Assembly (NCBI RefSeq): GCF_902806695.1
Contig: NZ_CADCXN010000035.1
Span: forward strand, 1-64,000
Length of the DNA: 64,000 nucleotides
Origin: Candidatus Methylobacter favarea
GTDB taxonomy: Bacteria; Pseudomonadota; Gammaproteobacteria; Methylococcales; Methylomonadaceae
Direction: 5' to 3'
The notes under the pieces are model-generated. The model saw only the letters and a list, made by a program, of their open reading frames with translations. It searched no databases and was not told where the DNA came from. This document shows positions 18,739 through 27,641 of this stretch, piece by piece. Each line of letters starts with the position of its first letter. Position 1 is the stretch's first letter. Made by a program: the position numbers and the translations under genes.

Positions 18739-19785
18739 ATGAGTATGCAAAGAAAAGCGGTCGCGTTGATTTCAGGCGGACTGGATTCAATGTTGGCGGC
18801 AAAAACAGTCATGGAACAGGGCGTCCATGTGGAAGGCATCAATTTCTTTACCGGTTTTTGTGTGGAAGGTCATACTCATGCCATCAGAGAAAGAGGCAAG
18901 GCCAAACTTAAGCGCAATAATTCGTTATGGGTCGCCGAGCAGTTGGGCATAAAACTGCATATCGTCGATGTTATAGAGGACTATAAAAATGTCCTGATTA
19001 ATCCCAGGCACGGTTACGGCGCGCACATGAATCCGTGTCTGGATTGCAAGATTTTCATGGTCAAAAAGGCCAGGCAGTGGATAGCGGAGAATGGTTTTGA
19101 CTTTATTATCACCGGCGAAGTGATCGGCCAGCGGCCAATGTCGCAGCGCAAAGCCACGATGCCGATTGTCGCCAGGGAATCCGGGGCCGATGATTTGTTA
19201 TTGCGGCCTTTATGCGCCAGGAATCTTCCTGCCACACTGCCGGAGCGCGAAGGCTGGGTCGATAGGGAAAAATTGCATGCTATCACCGGCCGTTCGCGCA
19301 AGCCGCAGATGGAAATGGCGGAGCAATTCGGTTTTGATGACTATGCCCAACCGGCTGGCGGCTGCTGTTTTCTGACCGATGCCAGTTACTCTTCCAAGCT
19401 GGTCGATTTATGGAAAGCCCGTGAGGATAATAAAGACTATGACCTGGATGACGTCATGCTGTTAAAAGTCGGCCGCCATATCCGTCCGCAACAAAATTTC
19501 AAGCTGATTGTGGCCAGGGAGGAGGGCGAGGGACGTTTTCTACAAGGCTACAAAAAAGACTTTATCAGCATGAACAGCGTAAGTCATAGCGGCCCCTTAG
19601 TACTGGTGGACGGCTCGCCCTCGGCCGAAGATTTATACCTGGCGGCAAGCATTACTGCCCGCTACGGACAGGGGCGCGACGCTGAGCAGGTCGATATTAA
19701 TATCATGAGCAAGGACGGTTCGGAGCGGACTATTCAAGTCAAGCCTTTGCTCGCTGAAAACATGCCGCAAGCGTGGTTTATATGA
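18739..19785 (+). CDS. PP-loop ATPase related to ThiI/MnmA thiolation enzymes
   Basis: The 348-residue protein has a PP-loop (SGGLDS, residues 12-17) that binds ATP for adenylation of a nucleobase or carbonyl, as in tRNA thiolases. A cysteine pair (PCLDCK, near 98-103) and a second (GGCCFLT, near 210) sit where MnmA-type enzymes carry sulfur-relay cysteines. A C-terminal domain of about 120 residues (from KVGRHIRP onward) is not one I recognise and may bind RNA. It is often labelled a thiouridylate methyltransferase, which the sequence does not support. The next gene, a TusA sulfur carrier, overlaps it by four bases, so a sulfur-transfer role is likely. The target is unknown. Confidence 0.75.
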   Translation: MSMQRKAVALISGGLDSMLAAKTVMEQGVHVEGINFFTGFCVEGHTHAIRERGKAKLKRNNSLWVAEQLGIKLHIVDVIEDYKNVLINPRHGYGAHMNPCLDCKIFMVKKARQWIAENGFDFIITGEVIGQRPMSQRKATMPIVARESGADDLLLRPLCARNLPATLPEREGWVDREKLHAITGRSRKPQMEMAEQFGFDDYAQPAGGCCFLTDASYSSKLVDLWKAREDNKDYDLDDVMLLKVGRHIRPQQNFKLIVAREEGEGRFLQGYKKDFISMNSVSHSGPLVLVDGSPSAEDLYLAASITARYGQGRDAEQVDINIMSKDGSERTIQVKPLLAENMPQAWFI

Positions 19786-20006
19786 ATAAGGAAGTCTTAA
19801 ATGCCCGGCGTCTGTTATGCCCTTTGCCTGTGATCCGCACCCAGGATAAGGTCAAACAATTGCAGGTTGGCGATCAGCTCGAAGTCATTTGCACCGATCC
19901 CGGAGTGATGCAGGATATCCCTGCCTGGTGCCGTATTAATGGCCATAAAGTGCTGGAAACCATTTCCGCTGATAATGAATATATTGTGATTCTGGAAGTG
20001 GGGTAG
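19782..20006 (+). CDS. TusA-family sulfur carrier protein
   Basis: The 74-residue product from the ATG at 19782 has the TusA fold signature CPLPV with sulfur-accepting Cys13. TusA-like proteins receive persulfide sulfur and pass it to thiolation or sulfur-oxidation enzymes. The ATGA overlap with the PP-loop gene (ATG 19782, stop 19785) means translational coupling. Its partner is therefore probably the PP-loop enzyme rather than the TusBCD-MnmA pathway. A GTG nine bases upstream is an alternative start. Confidence 0.85.
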   Translation: MNKEVLNARRLLCPLPVIRTQDKVKQLQVGDQLEVICTDPGVMQDIPAWCRINGHKVLETISADNEYIVILEVG

Positions 20007-20135
20007 CAGTGACTGAAGGCTGTAATGCCAAAAATTTCATTGGATATTTTTCGCAGCTTGCAGCACTGCTGGGCGTAACGCTAATAATTAAGTGCAGCGT
20101 ACTAAACAATTATAAAACCTGATAAGGACTGAATA

Positions 20136-21350
20136 ATGGCGGTGGGGCAGGGCGATTTTCCTGAAATGCTTGAGGTGGCGGGGATACAGTTGGGCACAGC
20201 GTGTGCAGGTATCAAGCAAACCGTCAGGGATGATATTTTAATTATACAGATGGCGGACCATTCAACCTGTGCGGCCGTCTTTACCCGGAATGCATTTTGC
20301 GCAGCGCCCGTGCAGGTGGCAAAGGCGAACCTGGCGCATGCGCCGCGCTGGCTGCTCATCAATTCAGGAAATGCCAATGCCGGCACCGGCACGCAAGGTA
20401 TGCAGGATGCCCTGGCCTCTTGCGCAGCACTTGCTGCGGTTGCCGGCTGTACCGCTAATCAGGTGCTGCCTTTTTCTACCGGCGTGATAGGCCAGCCCCT
20501 GCCGGTAGAAAAAATTAACGCAGCGCTGCCTTCGGCAGTTAATAACCTTTCGCCTGGAAACTGGGATAAAGCCGCCAAGGCTATTATGACTACCGATACC
20601 TTTCCGAAAGGAGTTTCTAAGGTTATTTCAATTGAAGGAAAGCCGGTTGCGATTAACGGAATAGCCAAGGGCGCCGGCATGATTCAGCCCAATATGGCGA
20701 CCATGCTGGGTTTTATTGCGACGGATGCAAAAATCAAACAACACTTGCTGCAGGAATGTCTGGCGCAAGGGGTTGAACAGTCATTTAATCGCATTACTGT
20801 GGACGGCGACACCTCGACGAATGATGCGGGCGTGTTAATGGCTACCGGCTGCTCCGCTGCGCCGGAAATTACCCGGAACAGTGAAAGCTATATGATTTTT
20901 GCGGATGCCATTATGACCGTTTGCAAGAAATTGGCTGAAGCCATAATCAGGGACGGCGAGGGAGCAACCAAATTAATGCGGATAGTGGTTGAACAATCCC
21001 TGAATGATGAAGAAGCTGTGCGCGTAGGTAAAACAATCGCTCATTCGCCCTTGGTCAAAACCGCGTTTTTTGCCGGCGATCCGAATTGGGGGCGGATTCT
21101 GGCGGCAGTAGGCCGCTCAGGGGTTGAAAATATGGATATTGATAAAGTACAGATATTTCTGGATGATGTCTGCATCGTCAAAAACGGCGGCCGGGCAGAT
21201 ACTTATACCGAAGAGGCCGGGCAACAGGTGATGAATCAGGAAGAGATTACCGTTACGGTTAAGCTGGGGCGCGGCGAGGCCTGTCAGGAAATTTTAAGCT
21301 GTGATTTCTCTTATGATTATGTGCGGATTAATGCGGAATACAGGACTTAA
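20136..21350 (+). CDS. argJ: Bifunctional glutamate N-acetyltransferase / amino-acid acetyltransferase
   Basis: The 404-residue enzyme moves the acetyl group from N-acetylornithine to glutamate in the cyclic arginine pathway, and many forms also use acetyl-CoA. The autocleavage motif KGAGMIQPNMATML is intact; the nucleophile Thr189 becomes the N-terminus of the beta chain. NSGNANAGTG and FAGDPNWGRI blocks are also present. The enzyme is cytoplasmic. Upstream is the TusA gene with a 129-base gap, so it probably has its own promoter. Downstream is the Nudix fusion gene. Confidence 0.97.
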   Translation: MAVGQGDFPEMLEVAGIQLGTACAGIKQTVRDDILIIQMADHSTCAAVFTRNAFCAAPVQVAKANLAHAPRWLLINSGNANAGTGTQGMQDALASCAALAAVAGCTANQVLPFSTGVIGQPLPVEKINAALPSAVNNLSPGNWDKAAKAIMTTDTFPKGVSKVISIEGKPVAINGIAKGAGMIQPNMATMLGFIATDAKIKQHLLQECLAQGVEQSFNRITVDGDTSTNDAGVLMATGCSAAPEITRNSESYMIFADAIMTVCKKLAEAIIRDGEGATKLMRIVVEQSLNDEEAVRVGKTIAHSPLVKTAFFAGDPNWGRILAAVGRSGVENMDIDKVQIFLDDVCIVKNGGRADTYTEEAGQQVMNQEEITVTVKLGRGEACQEILSCDFSYDYVRINAEYRT

Positions 21351-21437
21351 CGGCCAAGGTTACAGGGGAAAATTCTTAGTTATGCCTTTTGCAGGTAGGG
21401 AGCTACAGCCGGCCCCGAATGTTCTTCATTAACCGAT

Positions 21438-22373
21438 ATGAATCCTCTTCAAGTTGCTGTCGGGGTAGTAAAAAGCGCCGACGGCAAGATTCTGATTTCT
21501 TTGCGTGATCAGTCTTCTCATCAGGGCGGATTATGGGAATTCCCCGGCGGCAAGATCGAGCAGCAGGAAACGGCTGAGCAGGCCTTGATCCGGGAACTCA
21601 AGGAAGAGCTCAACCTTAATGTCAAGGCAGCAACCCCGCTTATTACTGTTAAACATCAATATACGGATCTGCTTGTACAATTAAATGTATTTTTGGTGGA
21701 AGATTTTTCCGGTGAAGTTGAAAGCTGCGAAGGACAAGCGTTTTTATGGGTCGAGCCGGACGCTTTAAGGCAATATGCTTTTCCCAAAGTCAACCAGCCG
21801 ATTATTACAGCAGCCAGATTACCTGACAGATACGCGATTCTGGAAGATACGGATGAGCCGCTGTTGCGGATTAATCTGCAAAAAATCCTCGACAGAGGCG
21901 TCAAGCTGATACAGGCAAGGCTAAAAACATTACCGCCCGAAGCTGTTAAAAAGTTTGTTGAACAGGCTTATCCATTGTGCAAACAAAAGGGTGCATTATT
22001 ATTAATAAATTCAGCCGTTAAAAGTCCGGATGACTTAGAGGCTGATGGCATTCATTTAACCAGCCGCGACTTGATGTTTCTTGATAAGCGGCCTGGGCAC
22101 AGACGCTGGGTTGCCGCTTCCTGCCATACTCTTCAGGAATTGCGGCATGCTCAAAAAATAGGGGTGGATTTTATCGTATTGGGGCCGGTGCTGCCGACTC
22201 AAACCCATCCAGGTGCAGAAGTATTGGGGTGGAAACGGTTTGCCGAACTGGTTTCCAGGATTAATTTGCCTGTGTATGCCCTGGGGGGCATGAGCGAATC
22301 CAGCGTGATTGCAGCCCGTAGTGCCGGAGGCCAGGGAATCTCGGCAATAAGAGCTTTTATTGAAAGCGAATAG
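21438..22373 (+). CDS. Nudix hydrolase (MutT-like) fused to a thiamine-phosphate synthase-like domain
   Basis: The 311-residue protein has two parts. Residues 1-130 form a Nudix domain with box residues G38, E44, R52, E53, E56 and E57, similar to MutT 8-oxo-dGTP diphosphatase. Residues 150-311 resemble the TIM-barrel ThiE/TenI family, with a GIHLTSRDL strand, CHTLQEL and a phosphate-binding VLGPVLPTQTHPG then YALGGMSE. This fusion is widespread in gammaproteobacteria beside argJ and is usually called mutT. Whether the barrel still catalyses thiamine-phosphate synthesis is unclear. It sits 87 bases after argJ on the same strand. Confidence 0.85.
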   Translation: MNPLQVAVGVVKSADGKILISLRDQSSHQGGLWEFPGGKIEQQETAEQALIRELKEELNLNVKAATPLITVKHQYTDLLVQLNVFLVEDFSGEVESCEGQAFLWVEPDALRQYAFPKVNQPIITAARLPDRYAILEDTDEPLLRINLQKILDRGVKLIQARLKTLPPEAVKKFVEQAYPLCKQKGALLLINSAVKSPDDLEADGIHLTSRDLMFLDKRPGHRRWVAASCHTLQELRHAQKIGVDFIVLGPVLPTQTHPGAEVLGWKRFAELVSRINLPVYALGGMSESSVIAARSAGGQGISAIRAFIESE

Positions 22374-23281
22374 AAAATCACAAATTAAACTACGGCTCTA
22401 CAGCGTAAGTATTCATGCTCTTGAGTAAGAGGTTGAGCTTGCTAGGTGTTGCGAAAAGGATTTGCCGTTGTTTCATGGAAGTAATGAATAAACTGTTCGG
22501 CTTTCATTTATAAATCTCCTGTGGACATACAGTTACCGCGGCGAATGACTTTTTTCATTAGTATTAAGAACCGATCTGGATCTGATTGAGCCATGAGCAG
22601 CGCTTCGGTAAAGTGACACTCATGCAACGGCTTGTATGGTCAGCAAGGCAAGGCTTGACGACTGGTCATCGTTTGCAATATTGCCTCCTTGCCTTAATGG
22701 CCAAGTTCTCCCGTAAAACCTATGGCCTTGACGACTAACCGAACCAGCGCTTCCGTGCACTGCTTATTCAGATTGGCTATGACTCAGGGCTATTGTGTTT
22801 GTGCCGATTCTAGCATCAGCAGGCCCTGCAAATAATCCGAAGATCAATTCTGTAGGCGTATCTGCACAATGACCTGGCACTTATCCGCTTGCCCTGTTAA
22901 AGCCGGAAGTCAGGCGTTCCAAAGCTTGAATTCCGGTCATAGCACTTTTGCTTTATTCTGCGCTGTGGCATGCTGGTTATTTATAGGTTCAAGCTTGACT
23001 CTCTCCCCGCAGTTCCCTCAAGTCGGTTTTTATCTCGGATTATTAGTAACGTCTACTATAAAATCTTTTAGTTTGATCGAAGAAAACCAGAGGTTTTATT
23101 AGGGGTTATTCAGGGATTGGTGTACTAGAGTGGCCGGCAGCATGCGGAGTTTTAAGGAGGAAGCTCTGGCGATTGAAAAATCGCTTAACTGAGCGTTGGA
23201 ATCCGGAAGCGAGTAAAAAAACCGGATAAATAACGGAGCTTATATTAGAATTCCGCAGTATTTGAAAAATGGAGATAAATA
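22374..23281. other. 900-base gene-poor stretch upstream of speA
   Basis: No full gene is supported. On the minus strand, between about 22450 and 22870, fragments of protein-like sequence occur in different frames (for example QALVRLVVKAIGFTGEL-like and ALLMAQSDPDRF words), and a short frame with an AGGAG site starts near 22510; this may be a decayed gene I cannot name. The last 180 bases before speA contain the small hairpin at 23169-23184 and a purine-rich leader, possibly regulatory. Confidence 0.35.
23169..23184 (+). repeat. Small GAAA-loop hairpin in the speA leader
   Basis: GCGATT, loop GAAA, AATCGC form a perfect six-base stem about 100 bases before the speA start. It could be part of a leader structure; nothing shows it is regulatory. 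Confidence 0.3.
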
Positions 23282-25120
23282 GTGAATCCAGGTTTTACCA
23301 AAGCGTGGACAACCCGGCTTTCAGCCCAAACTTATGCGATCGATTGCTGGGGAGATGCCTATTTTTCCATCAACGCCAGCGGCCATGTCTGCGTCAAACC
23401 CAGCTCAGACAGCAGTGTCGAGCTGGATTTGTATGAAATTGCCCAGTCGCTGAACGCTAAAAACTTATCCTTGCCGGTACTGGTGCGCTTTACCGATATT
23501 TTAAAAGATCGCGTAACGCGGCTGTCCAGGGCTTTTAAAAAAGCCTGCGCCAATAATGATTATCACGGCAAATACACCCCTGTTTATCCGATCAAAGTCA
23601 ACCAGCAACGCAAAGTGGTCGAAGGCATTCTGGCGGCTGACAATATCGGGCTGGAAGCGGGCAGCAAGCCCGAATTGCTGGCAATTATGGCCTTGTCAAG
23701 CCAGGGCGTGGTCATTTGCAACGGTTACAAAGACAGGGCTTATATCCGTCTTGCGCTGATCGGTTTAAAGATGGGCCTGAACCTTTATCTGGTCATCGAA
23801 AAACCGCTGGAACTGGAATTAATTATCGAAGAAGCGGCCCGCCTTGATATCAGGCCGCAATTGGGGGTCAGGGTCAGGCTGTCCAGCATCAGCGCCGGCA
23901 AATGGCAAAACAGCGGCGGCGAGAAATCCAAATTCGGGCTACATGCGCATGAAGTCCTGCAGTTGATCGAACGCCTGAAACTAACCGGTTTGCTGGATAC
24001 GTTAAATCTCATGCATTTTCACATGGGCTCGCAAATCGCCAATATCCATGACATAAAAATAGCTCTGAAAGAAGCCGGGCAATTTTATGCTGAATTGCAT
24101 CGCTTGGGCGCGCAGATAAACATCATCGATGCCGGCGGCGGGCTGGGCGTGGATTATGACGGCAGCCGGTCGCGCCGCGAATCATCAATCAATTACAGCC
24201 TTGATGAATATGCCCAGAATATCGTGCGCAGTTTTGCTGATATTTGCGCCGAAAAACAGGTTCTTCAGCCCGACATCATTACCGAATCCGGCCGTGCGCT
24301 CACGGCGCATCATGCGGTACTCATCACTAATGTGACGGATATTGAATCGGTCTATTGCAATGAAGCCGAATTGCTGGCGTTGCCGGATAGCAATAATTGG
24401 GTGGAACACTATCATGACATCCAGTTTTCCTTGTCGGAAGCCCGTGCGCAATTTGCCCAGGATAAACTCAGCATTAACGACTTGGCCCAGGCGGAGAATG
24501 ACTATGCGATTCTTTGCCAGCAGCTTAAAAGCAAGCTGAACCCCAGCATTCAGAGCGAGGCCGCCATCCTGCAGGAACTGAATGAAAAACTTGCCGACAA
24601 GGTTTTTTGCAATTTTTCCTTGTTCCAGTCCATGCCTGATATCTGGGGCATCGATCAGATTTTTCCCATCATGCCTATTCACAGGCTGGATGAACAGCCT
24701 TTGCGCAGCGCTATTATTCAGGATCTGACCTGTGATTCCGACGGCCGGATCGACCAGTATATCAATGGGCAAAATATTGAAAAAACGCTGCCCATTCATG
24801 AAATCGACGGCCATGAGCCGTATCTCATCGGTTTTTTTATGGTCGGCGCTTACCAGGAAATCCTGGGCGATATGCATAATTTATTTGGCGACACTCATTC
24901 CATTAATATACAACTCGATGACCAGGGTTACCATTTTTATGACCTGCACGAAGGCGAGCATGTGTCTGATTTGCTCGACTATGTGCATATCAGCAGCGAA
25001 GAACTGAAAGCCGCTTATCGCGAAAAACTTGCAAAAAGTAATCTGAGCGAATCACAAAGACAGCAATTTGAACAGGAATTAATTGCCGGCTTGACTTCCT
25101 ACACTTATCTGGAGAAATAA
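23282..25120 (+). CDS. speA: Biosynthetic arginine decarboxylase
   Basis: The 612-residue PLP enzyme converts arginine to agmatine, the first step of the agmatine route to putrescine and spermidine. Lys105 in YPIKVNQQ should bind PLP, and the SGRALTAHHAV and EIDGHEPY-like blocks of the SpeA family are present. Length is close to the 630 of other SpeA proteins. The start is a GTG with a GGAG site at about 23270. One base separates its stop from the next gene, so speA and the dehydrogenase-like gene are cotranscribed. No speB is in the window. Confidence 0.96.
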   Translation: MNPGFTKAWTTRLSAQTYAIDCWGDAYFSINASGHVCVKPSSDSSVELDLYEIAQSLNAKNLSLPVLVRFTDILKDRVTRLSRAFKKACANNDYHGKYTPVYPIKVNQQRKVVEGILAADNIGLEAGSKPELLAIMALSSQGVVICNGYKDRAYIRLALIGLKMGLNLYLVIEKPLELELIIEEAARLDIRPQLGVRVRLSSISAGKWQNSGGEKSKFGLHAHEVLQLIERLKLTGLLDTLNLMHFHMGSQIANIHDIKIALKEAGQFYAELHRLGAQINIIDAGGGLGVDYDGSRSRRESSINYSLDEYAQNIVRSFADICAEKQVLQPDIITESGRALTAHHAVLITNVTDIESVYCNEAELLALPDSNNWVEHYHDIQFSLSEARAQFAQDKLSINDLAQAENDYAILCQQLKSKLNPSIQSEAAILQELNEKLADKVFCNFSLFQSMPDIWGIDQIFPIMPIHRLDEQPLRSAIIQDLTCDSDGRIDQYINGQNIEKTLPIHEIDGHEPYLIGFFMVGAYQEILGDMHNLFGDTHSINIQLDDQGYHFYDLHEGEHVSDLLDYVHISSEELKAAYREKLAKSNLSESQRQQFEQELIAGLTSYTYLEK

Positions 25121-25121
25121 C

Positions 25122-25982
25122 ATGAAGGCGGGCATGATAGGATTGGGAGCGATGGGCACAGGCATGGCCAAAAATATCGCCAAAGCCGGGTATTTGGCCG
25201 GTGTCTATAACCGCACGGAGGCAAAAGCCCAAAGCCTGGCCGAAGAACTGCAGGTCACGGCTTATCCTCGACCTGAAGCACTGGCGGAAGATGTCGATAT
25301 TGTGCTGATTTGCGTTTCTGCCGACAGCGATGTTTTGTCAATCGTTGAACAGATTGCAAAAACCGTGAAGCCCGGATCAGTCGTCGTGGATATGTCTACC
25401 GTCAGCAGCGAAACGGCAAGAAAAGCCGCTGCCCTTTTGGCTGAAAAACAGGCAGGCTTTCTTGATGGGCCCGTATCCGGCGGCGTAGAAGGGGCTAAAA
25501 ACGGCAGCCTGGCAATGATGGTCGGCGGCGAAACGCAAACACTGGAAAAAGCGCGCCCGGTATTGGCGGCGATGACCGGCCGCATCATGCACATGGGCCC
25601 AACCGGCACAGGCCAGGCTGCCAAAGCAGTCAATCAAATCATGGCGGCAGGCATTAACCAGGCGGTGACCGAAGCCCTGGCCTTTGCCCAGGCTCAGGGT
25701 CTGGCCATGGATAAAGTGATCGAAATCATTTCAGGCGGCGCCGCCGGCAACTGGTTTCTTGAGCATCGCGGCCTGACCATGACTCACGGTGTATTTGCGC
25801 CCGGCTTCAAACTGGCGCTGCACCACAAGGACTTAAAAATTTGCCAGGCGATGGCCGCGCAAGCAGGGTTTTCACTGCCTTTGTCCGATATGACTGTCGC
25901 CGATTATGAGCGACTAATCGCACAAGGTCATGGCGATGAGGATATTTCGGCCTTGTACCGGCTGAAAAAAAGCCCGGATTAG
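25122..25982 (+). CDS. NAD(P)-dependent beta-hydroxyacid dehydrogenase family protein
   Basis: The 286-residue protein belongs to the 3-hydroxyisobutyrate / tartronate semialdehyde reductase family. It has the dinucleotide fold GLGAMGTGM (residues 7-15), the substrate motif DGPVSGGVEGA and a catalytic lysine region GQAAKAVNQ. C-terminal helices with GFKLALHHKDL complete the family pattern. The substrate could be tartronate semialdehyde or a similar short hydroxyacid. The one-base spacing to speA suggests co-expression, although a metabolic link to agmatine is not obvious. The final residues are followed by a REP-like palindrome. Confidence 0.88.
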   Translation: MKAGMIGLGAMGTGMAKNIAKAGYLAGVYNRTEAKAQSLAEELQVTAYPRPEALAEDVDIVLICVSADSDVLSIVEQIAKTVKPGSVVVDMSTVSSETARKAAALLAEKQAGFLDGPVSGGVEGAKNGSLAMMVGGETQTLEKARPVLAAMTGRIMHMGPTGTGQAAKAVNQIMAAGINQAVTEALAFAQAQGLAMDKVIEIISGGAAGNWFLEHRGLTMTHGVFAPGFKLALHHKDLKICQAMAAQAGFSLPLSDMTVADYERLIAQGHGDEDISALYRLKKSPD

Positions 25983-26020
25983 CAAGCATCTTCAACCCAT
26001 TTGTAACACTTACTTCTTCT

Positions 26021-26049
26021 GTCATACCGGCCGGGAGGGCCGGTATGAC
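26021..26049. repeat. Perfect 12-bp palindrome (REP-like)
   Basis: GTCATACCGGCC, a five-base loop GGGAG and GGCCGGTATGAC form a perfect hairpin. It resembles the short palindromic repeats with ATxCCGGC stems that are scattered in many proteobacterial genomes. It lies 38 bases after the dehydrogenase stop and may also end its transcript, though no T-run follows. No second copy is in the window. Confidence 0.6.
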
Positions 26050-26088
26050 GCTTCGTTTAGCTGGCACAGCCGTATTTCTTAATGGCGC

Positions 26089-26496
26089 TTATTCAGGCCC
26101 TTCATACGGTATCCGGAACCATGCCCCGAGGTTAATGCTGTCATGCTGGGATGGACCCTGAGGGTTATCAGCGCCAGGATGGCCGGGATTGAGGGTAGAA
26201 GCCGTGTCATCGGGAGGAAACAGCACCAGCGTCGAGAGAAGCTCCAGCACTTTACTACGGTTATTATTGTGCAGTTTTTCAAACGCTTCCCTAGCCGCTT
26301 ACACAGTAAGATTGCCGCAATAGCTCAAGATTCACCAGATGTATCTCCGTCTTACGTAGCGCTGCAAGCGAAAGAATGCTTGATTTTATCCAGCAGATCT
26401 GGAGCTAATATCAGCTCCGCTAGCGCCGCATAGGGAGTCTGGCAATAAGCCAGACAGAAGAATCCTGGTGATAAAAAGTCCCGGTTCCAGTTTCAT
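26089..26496 (-). pseudogene. Remnant of a DUF1111 di-heme oxidoreductase
   Basis: The 3' portion (26089-26295) translates to about 68 residues with AREAFEKLHNNNRSKVLELL then LVLFPPDDTAS, a close match to the end of DUF1111 di-heme thiol-oxidoreductase-like proteins, which finish with FL-x-SLVLFPPDDTASNL. Upstream, an ATG at 26496 with a GGAG site starts a signal-peptide-like stretch (MKLEPGLFITRILLSGLL) that stops after about 36 residues. The middle, including both CxxCH haem sites, is missing or unreadable. This is a broken, internally deleted gene. The match is from memory of the C-terminal motif. Confidence 0.55.
26437..26455. repeat. Seven-base hairpin in the pseudogene
   Basis: GTCTGGC, loop AATAA, GCCAGAC. 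It lies inside the N-terminal remnant; no role shown. Confidence 0.3.
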
Positions 26497-26727
26497 ATAT
26501 TTCTCCAAGGTTTTCTACCTGATTGATAAACAAACCTGCAGCTGTGTTGCTGGACAGGAGAAATATTGACCCTACCATTTTGATTCGACTGTGACTTTTT
26601 TAATAAGGAATAGGTATGTTATTTATCTTGATTAAATTCCTATGGATATTTTGCATCGGGTTAAAGCTATAGGTTTTCAGCTAAAGGCATGGAAATAGTC
26701 TCAGCAAAAGCCTCGTTAACCCTTATG

Positions 26728-27633
26728 CTACGGTGTGCCGGAGTGCATGGATTTTTTAGTTTCCGGTTTGCTGCCTGCTTCTTCCAATATCTGTTGCTCG
26801 GTTTTTTTATTCATGACTATGATTGAAATTCGCCGGTTCATCGGATCCAGGGCGTCCTTGGGGTTATAGGGAATGCTGGATGATAATCCGCTAACCCGTA
26901 GAATTTTTTGTTCAGCAAGTCCGCCCTGATTCAATTCATAGCGGGCGGCATTGGCGCGGTCGCTGGAAAGCTCCCAATTGGTGTAGCCAGTTTGATTGGC
27001 TGGAAAAGACAGCGCATCGGTATGGCCGTTAATGGTAATTTTGTTGGGCAGTTCATTAATCACGGGCGCCAGTTTTCTTAAAATAAGCCGGACATCAGGT
27101 TCTGTCTCGGCGCTGGCTATTTTAAACATGGGGGTATTTTTATTGTCTATGATTTGAACGCGCAACCCTTCCTGTGTTGTTTCCAGTTTAATCTGATCCT
27201 TGAATTCCGCTAAGTTGGAATTCGCATTTATCATTGATTGAATTTTTTTCTTGAGCAGTTCAAGCTGCTGCAAATCTGTTTGCTCTGCTTGCTTTTCGAT
27301 GTCTTCCAGCCTCTGTTCTTCAGTTTCGGTGATTTGGCCCTTGTTAACCTGCCCCTGTTCCTGCGCTGCCAGATCAGCGCCGCCTCCCTGAATCAGGCTG
27401 GTTCGAGCCCCGCCATTCGTTTCTTCCAGCAGGGTTACTTTATCAGGATCCTGAAAGTATTCGGCAATGCCCCTTTTCGTTGTTTCATCCGTTGTTCCTA
27501 CCAGCCACATAAGCAGAAAAAACGCCATCATGGCTGTTACAAAGTCGGCGTAAGCCAGTTTCCATGCGCCTCCATGATGTTCATGACCTTTATTTTTCTT
27601 TATTTTTTTTATGATGACGGGTTGATCTGCCAT
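26728..27633 (-). CDS. motB: Flagellar motor stator protein MotB
   Basis: The 301-residue protein has a short cytoplasmic start, a single membrane helix that carries the proton-binding Asp30 (ADFVTAMM), a plug and linker region, and a C-terminal OmpA-like peptidoglycan-binding domain with INGHTDAL and RISIIVMNK motifs. With MotA it forms the ion-driven stator. It follows motA by eight bases on the minus strand. The ADFVTAMMAFFLLMWL helix suits a proton-driven MotB, although sequence alone does not settle H+ versus Na+. Confidence 0.93.
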   Translation of the reverse strand: MADQPVIIKKIKKNKGHEHHGGAWKLAYADFVTAMMAFFLLMWLVGTTDETTKRGIAEYFQDPDKVTLLEETNGGARTSLIQGGGADLAAQEQGQVNKGQITETEEQRLEDIEKQAEQTDLQQLELLKKKIQSMINANSNLAEFKDQIKLETTQEGLRVQIIDNKNTPMFKIASAETEPDVRLILRKLAPVINELPNKITINGHTDALSFPANQTGYTNWELSSDRANAARYELNQGGLAEQKILRVSGLSSSIPYNPKDALDPMNRRISIIVMNKKTEQQILEEAGSKPETKKSMHSGTP

Positions 27634-27641
27634 ATTGGGAA

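Larger units (their letters stand above)
25983..26727. other. 745-base region holding a palindrome and a pseudogene
   Basis: No intact gene. It contains the palindrome at 26021-26049, the remnant of a di-heme oxidoreductase at 26089-26496 on the minus strand, and a small hairpin at 26437-26455. The part from about 26500 to 26727 shows nothing I can assign. Confidence 0.5.

Noticed and set aside
22869-23102. 77-residue plus-strand frame upstream of speA
   Set aside because: No ribosome site and no recognised family; composition like the surrounding gap.
24185-24877. 230-residue minus-strand open frame
   Set aside because: It lies wholly opposite speA, shows no family resemblance and is explained by the codon structure of speA.
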